From Scatomorpha sp036653715 (lineage in GTDB: Bacteria; Bacillota; Clostridia; Oscillospirales; Oscillospiraceae): a DNA stretch of 9,891 bases. Below, piece by piece: positions 6,903 through 9,891 of this stretch. The stretch spans positions 1-9,891 of the forward strand of contig JAVVTL010000055.1 in assembly GCA_036653715.1 (NCBI GenBank), given 5' to 3'. Position 1 is the stretch's first letter; every line of letters begins with the position of its first letter. The translations under genes and the position numbers were made by a program. The notes beneath the pieces are model-generated. The model worked only from the letters and a program-made list of their open reading frames with translations, was not told the DNA's origin and made no database searches.

Positions 6903-8089
6903 CGTTTGCCCTCCTGAATGTGCTTAATCTCGATGCTCTCCACGAAGGCCTGAAAGCGCGTGCGGAGCTGACCGGAGGCGGTGTTGAGATATTCTTTTTC
7001 AATGGAGCAGACGGGGAAGCCGAAGTCGCGCTTCATGATGACGGTGTCTATTGTGCGTTCATAGCTCCAGTATTCGCAGAACTTCATGCTCTCGACTATT
7101 ATGCCGTCGGCGTGGTACTCGCGGGCGATGTCGGCGAGCTGCTGTTTTCTGTGGCGCATCTCGTCCTGACCCATGAAGCGGGCGCACATGCTGCTCTCAA
7201 GGTAGAAGCGGGCGACGGCGTCCAAGGGAGCTTGGCCCTCGGCGACGATTATTTCCTCGCGTCCGGGCATGGAGCCGTAGCAGTAGCGGTCGGCGACGAC
7301 GAGCGCACCGCAGCTCTCGATGAGCTTTGTGAATTCGGGGTCGTCGTTCTCCGAGCCGGCAAGGAGCACCTTGCAGCGGAAGGCGGGCTTAGGCTCCGGC
7401 TCGCGGGTTTTAAGCTCCTGTGCAGTCTCGCGCAGGTAGGGGAGCAGGAGCTGCTTCGGGCAGGTGAGAGTGCAGAGCTGGATGACGTGGAACTCATAGC
7501 CCGTGATGGTGGGATTGTCGAGCTTGCGATAGCTGCCGATTTCGTTCATCAGTCGACAGACCTCGTTGTGCTGTTTGATGGCCTTAAGCAGCGCCGCGTC
7601 GGAGGTGTCCACTCCGAATTTTTCGCGCAGCGGCCTAAGAACGTGCGCCTCAAGCTGCGTGCGATAGTGCTCAAAGCTGTTCTCGGTTTTTTTAAAGGGA
7701 ACGTCCGTAAATTCGCAGAAGAAATTCGGGTTTTGGATGACGTCCATCATCTGCAAATGCTCCTGGAAGCGGCAGGTGACGGTGCAGGTCTCCGTGGCAA
7801 GCTGGGCGTCAAGGAAGTTGAAGCCGCCCTCAAGCGCGCGCTCCAGCAGGCTGCGGCCATAGTGGCAGGTTCGGCCGGACATGTAATATGTGGCTATGTC
7901 CGGGGACGTGCATTTCGGCGCCCTCAAGCGCACGCCGAAGCAGCCCTCAAGGTCAAGCAGCACCTCCGGCATGAAGTAGCAGGTGTAGCCCAAGGCAAGC
8001 TTGCCCTCGTCCTTCGCCTGCTTCACAAGGCTGTTGTTCGCCTCCTGCAGCAGGTCTTCAAAATAAATCAGATGCTTTAAATCTCTCAT
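6899..8089 (-). CDS. 2-hydroxyacyl-CoA dehydratase-type subunit (HgdB/FldC-like)
   Basis: A 396-residue protein with the family's marks. The N-terminal GYTCYFMPEVLLDLEG (34-49) resembles the usual G-x-x-C-x-x-P-E-E-x-x-x-A-x-G. The C-terminal DGIIVESMKFCEYWSYE (328-344) and IEKEY-x5-GQLRTRFQAF (363-382) are very typical. C37, C102 or C106, and C338 are the likely [4Fe-4S] ligands. ATG 8089 is preferred because a run of seven G (8096-8102) lies 6 nt upstream; the in-frame TTG at 8128 would fall inside the leader inverted repeat. It is first in its operon and overlaps the next gene by 4 bp. Enzymes of this type need an ATP-driven electron-donating activator (HgdC/FldI type), and none is visible in the window. 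Confidence 0.9.
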   Translation of the reverse strand: MRDLKHLIYFEDLLQEANNSLVKQAKDEGKLALGYTCYFMPEVLLDLEGCFGVRLRAPKCTSPDIATYYMSGRTCHYGRSLLERALEGGFNFLDAQLATETCTVTCRFQEHLQMMDVIQNPNFFCEFTDVPFKKTENSFEHYRTQLEAHVLRPLREKFGVDTSDAALLKAIKQHNEVCRLMNEIGSYRKLDNPTITGYEFHVIQLCTLTCPKQLLLPYLRETAQELKTREPEPKPAFRCKVLLAGSENDDPEFTKLIESCGALVVADRYCYGSMPGREEIIVAEGQAPLDAVARFYLESSMCARFMGQDEMRHRKQQLADIAREYHADGIIVESMKFCEYWSYERTIDTVIMKRDFGFPVCSIEKEYLNTASGQLRTRFQAFVESIEIKHIQEGKR

Positions 8090-8095
8090 TTGCAA

Positions 8096-8102
8096 CCCCC
8101 CC
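8096..8102 (-). promoter_or_regulatory. G-run Shine-Dalgarno fixing the start at 8089
   Basis: On the - strand GGGGGGG sits 6 nt before the ATG. This is an unusual all-G site that can still pair with the GG-binding part of the 16S rRNA tail. Being a homopolymer, it could also slip and vary expression. Confidence 0.6.
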
Positions 8103-8110
8103 ACGAATTT

Positions 8111-8148
8111 ATTGTGCGATTGCCACAAAAAAACAGGTCACGCACAAT
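8111..8148 (-). promoter_or_regulatory. Leader inverted repeat of the dehydratase operon
   Basis: ATTGTGCG (8111-8118) and CGCACAAT (8141-8148) are perfect 8-nt inverted arms 22 bp apart. They lie between the proposed transcription start (about 8155) and the ribosome site (8096-8102). They could be a downstream operator or a leader stem-loop; the long loop makes a protein-binding dyad somewhat more likely. Confidence 0.6.
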
Positions 8149-8161
8149 CTTCTTAAAGCAA

Positions 8162-8190
8162 ATGATACCAAAAAGTATGTTAATTGTCAA
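8162..8190 (-). promoter_or_regulatory. Sigma-A-type promoter of the dehydratase operon
   Basis: On the - strand the -35 is a perfect TTGACA (8190-8185) and the -10 is TATCAT (8167-8162), with a 17-bp spacer. Transcription would start near 8155, giving a leader of about 65 nt. Such a strong core promoter implies control by repression or leader structure if expression is conditional. Confidence 0.85.
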
Positions 8191-8215
8191 ACACAAATTA
8201 ACAACATAAAGCGCT

Positions 8216-8262
8216 CGTTAAGTTTGATTTCCGTATAAAATGCGTCAAACAAGCGCTTAACG
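8216..8262. repeat. Imperfect dyad upstream of the dehydratase promoter
   Basis: CGTTAAG (8216-8222) is inverted at 8256-8262, and GTTTGA (8222-8227) is inverted as TCAAAC (8245-8250); the right arm has about 6 extra bases containing GCGC. The dyad covers roughly -60 to -107 from the proposed start, where activators commonly bind. The rest of the non-coding stretch 8090-8432 holds the promoter, the leader repeat and the terminator at 8325-8357; no small gene is visible. Confidence 0.5.
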
Positions 8263-8324
8263 GGCTTGATTTACGGGCAAATACGCAGTGGTTCTGATTT
8301 GACCACAAAACATAAGACGCGGCG

Positions 8325-8357
8325 AAAAAACGCCCGCTTATTTTAAACGGGCGTTTT
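8325..8357 (-). terminator. Rho-independent terminator of the secreted-protein gene
   Basis: A 10-bp stem, AAAACGCCCG (8327-8336) with CGGGCGTTTT (8348-8357), has an 11-nt loop. On the - strand it ends in TTTTTT (8330-8325). It lies about 75 bp beyond the stop at 8433 and insulates the dehydratase promoter from that gene. Confidence 0.85.
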
Positions 8358-8432
8358 CAAAGGTATTTGTAATTTTCCGTTCGGAAGCTTTGGAAAAACT
8401 GTGGTTTGCCCAAAGAAAGGGGCGTGAACAGG

Positions 8433-9530
8433 TCAGCGCGGGTTTTCGACCTCGCGCAGCTCGCGAAGATTATAGCTGTTGGTGATAATAAAGCTGAGCA
8501 GGGAGGAGATACAGCGGTCGGTCGCGTCGCAGCAGAGGATGCGCACGTCGGCGCGGTCATAGCTGAAGCCGAGGTAGGCGGTGATGTAGGAGGCGTAGGA
8601 TACGCCGGCCCCGCCTCTGACGCCGTCTATGGTGTAGTCCCAAAAGACAAGGTCGTTTCGGTCGGCGGCTTTTTTGCAGGCGTCGTCCCACTCGTCGGCA
8701 GAGGAGGCTATGAGGAGGGTGCTTATGCGCGCGGCCTCAAAAATGAGCGCGGAGGTCTCGTTGTATTCGGCGAGCGGGTCGCCGGAGCAGAGCACGCCGA
8801 GCGAGTGGCCCTCGGCGACTATGCGGCGCACGGTGTCGGGGGAATTTTGAACCTCGTCGGCAGTGAGGAAGAAGCAGGTGCTGACGCCCTTTATGCGCAG
8901 TGTGTCGAGCAGGGCGGAGCTTGGCATACCCTGAAAGCTCAGGTATACGTCGCAGCCGTTGCGCTCGCCGGGGGTGTCGCCGGAGGGCTTGTCGCCGGGG
9001 GTGCCGGGGGTGGTGATGCCGAGATAGGCGTTATAGCGGGCGGCCATAAGGGTGCTCGCGGCGGAGAGAAACTGGGAATCGGAGAGACTGGCGCCGCCGT
9101 CGTTGATGCGGCAGATATCGCCGGAGTCGGTGCCGTTTATATATGACCACGAGAGGCCGAATTGCAGACAGACAAAGGAGACGGAGACATAGATGGTGCT
9201 GCCGCGAAAAATGGCGGAGGTGGAGTAGTAGTTGCCCTCGCCGTCGTAGGTGTTGCCGTTGCTGAGGTCAAAGTATATTTGCTTTGAGGAGGTATAGAGG
9301 GTGGCGATGTTGCCGCTGGCGTAGTAGGAGTGGTATATGCGATAGGTTTCAAAGACGCTGTAGGGGACGTAGACGGTTGAGCGCTGTGAATAGGCGTAGC
9401 TTGAAAGCTCGGGAAGGGAGTCGTTGAGGGCGATGAAGCAGACGTCGGAGGCGGCCTCGGCGCTTTGAAGGGGAACGGCGCAGAAAATGATGAGGAAAGC
9501 AAGCAGTAGGGCAATTGCGCGTTTTTTCAA
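8433..9530 (-). CDS. Secreted protein: copper-amine-oxidase-N-like region plus degenerate polysaccharide-deacetylase domain
   Basis: A 365-residue protein from the TTG at 9530. That start has AAAGGAGG 8 nt upstream and lies about 35 nt after the predicted transcription start; an open frame back to 9632 would begin upstream of the promoter. Residues 1-27 are a signal peptide (KKR, hydrophobic core, cleavage near AEAA). Residues about 30-170 resemble the copper amine oxidase N-terminal-like domain found in many secreted clostridial proteins. A Pro/Gly-rich linker (173-192) leads to a NodB-like region (194 to about 355), recognisable from KGVSTCFFLTADEVQNSPDT and RRIVAEGHSLG. The catalytic motifs are gone: TFDDGP is SFQGMP (198-203) and the NHTYSHP-type metal site is VLCSGDP (246-252). 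It probably binds wall polymer or is structural, not a deacetylase. Family calls are moderate, the loss of motifs clear. Confidence 0.78.
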   Translation of the reverse strand: MKKRAIALLLAFLIIFCAVPLQSAEAASDVCFIALNDSLPELSSYAYSQRSTVYVPYSVFETYRIYHSYYASGNIATLYTSSKQIYFDLSNGNTYDGEGNYYSTSAIFRGSTIYVSVSFVCLQFGLSWSYINGTDSGDICRINDGGASLSDSQFLSAASTLMAARYNAYLGITTPGTPGDKPSGDTPGERNGCDVYLSFQGMPSSALLDTLRIKGVSTCFFLTADEVQNSPDTVRRIVAEGHSLGVLCSGDPLAEYNETSALIFEAARISTLLIASSADEWDDACKKAADRNDLVFWDYTIDGVRGGAGVSYASYITAYLGFSYDRADVRILCCDATDRCISSLLSFIITNSYNLRELREVENPR

Positions 9531-9538
9531 GACGGAGG

Positions 9539-9546
9539 CCTCCTTT
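9539..9546 (-). promoter_or_regulatory. Ribosome binding site for the TTG start at 9530
   Basis: AAAGGAGG on the - strand lies 8 nt before the TTG. It sits in the 10-bp palindrome GGAGGCCTCC (9534-9543), so the CCTCC just after it could compete with 16S rRNA for pairing between transcripts. Confidence 0.8.
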
Positions 9547-9571
9547 TCTTTTGAATTTGAACGTATATCGC

Positions 9572-9600
9572 ATTCTATCACAAAAGCCGACAGCTCGCAA
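9572..9600 (-). promoter_or_regulatory. Promoter of the secreted-protein gene
   Basis: On the - strand TTGCGA (9600-9595) and TAGAAT (9577-9572) are 17 bp apart, with a start near 9565. It is divergent from the tRNA promoter; the two -35 boxes are 33 bp apart. Confidence 0.65.
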
Positions 9601-9633
9601 TAAGGCGAAAATGCAAAAAAGTGAAAAACCATC

Positions 9634-9662
9634 TTGACATATGGCGAGGTTTTTGGTATATT
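9634..9662 (+). promoter_or_regulatory. Promoter of the tRNA-Asp/tRNA-Thr operon
   Basis: A perfect -35 TTGACA (9634-9639) and a -10 TATATT (9657-9662) are 17 bp apart. The start would be near 9669, about 8 nt before the mature tRNA-Asp, which is a typical strong tRNA promoter. Confidence 0.88.
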
Positions 9663-9676
9663 ACAAAAGCGCCTGT

Positions 9677-9753
9677 GGCCGAGTAGTTCAGTTGGTTAGA
9701 ACGCTAGCCTGTCACGCTAGAGGTCGAGGGTTCGAGTCCCTTCTCGGTCGCCA
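9677..9753 (+). tRNA. tRNA-Asp (anticodon GUC)
   Basis: 77 nt with encoded CCA (9751-9753). The acceptor arm 9677-9683 pairs with 9743-9749 (one G-U), followed by discriminator G9750. The anticodon stem is CTAGC/GCTAG (9704-9708, 9716-9720) and the anticodon GTC is at 9711-9713. The T arm GAGGG-TTCGAGT-CCCTT is regular. Confidence 0.97.
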
Positions 9754-9776
9754 CCCCTCGGGTAATACCCGAGGGG
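9754..9776 (+). repeat. Inter-tRNA hairpin
   Basis: CCCCTCGGGT (9754-9763) pairs perfectly with ACCCGAGGGG (9767-9776) around AAT. It starts directly after the CCA of tRNA-Asp and ends 8 nt before tRNA-Thr. No T-run follows, so it is more likely a processing or 3'-protection structure than a terminator. Confidence 0.75.
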
Positions 9777-9784
9777 AATTATAT

Positions 9785-9860
9785 GCTGCTGTAGCTCAGT
9801 CGGCAGAGCGCATCCTTGGTAAGGATGAGGTCCCCAGTTCGAATCTGGGCAGCAGCTCCA
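9785..9860 (+). tRNA. tRNA-Thr (anticodon GGU)
   Basis: 76 nt with encoded CCA (9858-9860). The acceptor GCTGCTG (9785-9791) pairs perfectly with CAGCAGC (9850-9856), with discriminator T9857. The anticodon stem is CATCC/GGATG (9811-9815, 9823-9827) and the anticodon GGT is at 9818-9820. The T arm is CCCAG/CTGGG. Confidence 0.97.
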
Positions 9861-9888
9861 AAAAAGACACCCAAAGGGTGTCTTTTTT
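9861..9888 (+). terminator. Terminator of the tRNA operon
   Basis: GACACCC (9866-9872) pairs with GGGTGTC (9876-9882) around AAA, followed by TTTTTT. The A-run before the stem (9861-9865) makes it potentially bidirectional. Confidence 0.93.
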
Positions 9889-9891
9889 GTT

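Noticed and set aside
6920..8080. + strand open frame of 386 codons opposite the HgdB-like gene
   Set aside because: It is an Ala/Val/Leu/Gly-rich shadow of a frame with unmistakable dehydratase motifs.
8090..8432. Search for a CRISPR array, IS ends or attachment site in the non-coding stretch and beside the tRNA genes
   Set aside because: There is no regular spacer-repeat pattern, no transposase, and no duplicated tRNA 3' end anywhere in the window.
8406..9146. + strand Gly/Ala/Val-rich open frame of 246 codons
   Set aside because: It is a low-complexity shadow of the secreted-protein gene and has no promoter or ribosome site.
9531..9632. N-terminal extension of the secreted protein to 9632
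   Set aside because: The extension would begin upstream of the predicted promoter (9572-9600) and would bury the signal peptide. The TTG at 9530 has AAAGGAGG in the right place.

Overview
The window looks like chromosomal DNA from a strictly anaerobic, fairly GC-rich low-G+C-phylum bacterium, probably a clostridium of the Oscillospirales type. The grounds are strong AGGAGG-type ribosome sites, sigma-A-like promoters with 17-bp spacers, tRNA genes with encoded CCA, and a 2-hydroxyacyl-CoA dehydratase-type enzyme, an oxygen-sensitive iron-sulfur family. The genus cannot be named from the sequence.

Left half (about 1-5025, all + strand). An upstream gene's terminator is followed by a regulator made of a phosphoenolpyruvate-hydrolase-like TIM barrel fused to an AraC-type DNA-binding domain. 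After a 193-bp gap, which carries a promoter overlapped by a 54-bp inverted repeat, comes a four-gene operon: a Tm-1-like/UPF0261 protein, a stand-alone TIM barrel, a small cupin, and a second stand-alone TIM barrel. In plant Tm-1 proteins the UPF0261 and TIM-barrel parts form one chain; here they are neighbouring genes. The locus therefore has three copies of one TIM-barrel fold. Two look like enzyme subunits. The third has changed the motifs the other two share and probably senses the pathway's ligand for the operon.

Middle (about 5025-8432, - strand). A 20-bp perfect hairpin ends the TIM-barrel operon and also a convergent operon read from about 8155 down to 5067. That operon has a near-ideal promoter, an 8-nt inverted repeat in its leader, two overlapping genes for a 2-hydroxyacyl-CoA dehydratase/benzoyl-CoA reductase-type pair, and a 74-residue single-span membrane protein. 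The ATPase that normally injects electrons into such enzymes is not in the window. Whether the two convergent operons belong to one pathway is unproven.

Right end (8327-9891). A - strand gene encodes a secreted protein with a copper-amine-oxidase-N-like region and a polysaccharide-deacetylase-like domain that lacks its catalytic residues; it ends at its own terminator. Divergent from it is a tRNA-Asp(GUC) and tRNA-Thr(GGU) pair with a clear promoter, an inter-tRNA hairpin and a strong terminator.

The most interesting element is the Tm-1-like/TIM-barrel/cupin operon with its TIM-barrel-AraC regulator: an apparent uncharacterised metabolic system with a sensor built from its own enzyme fold.
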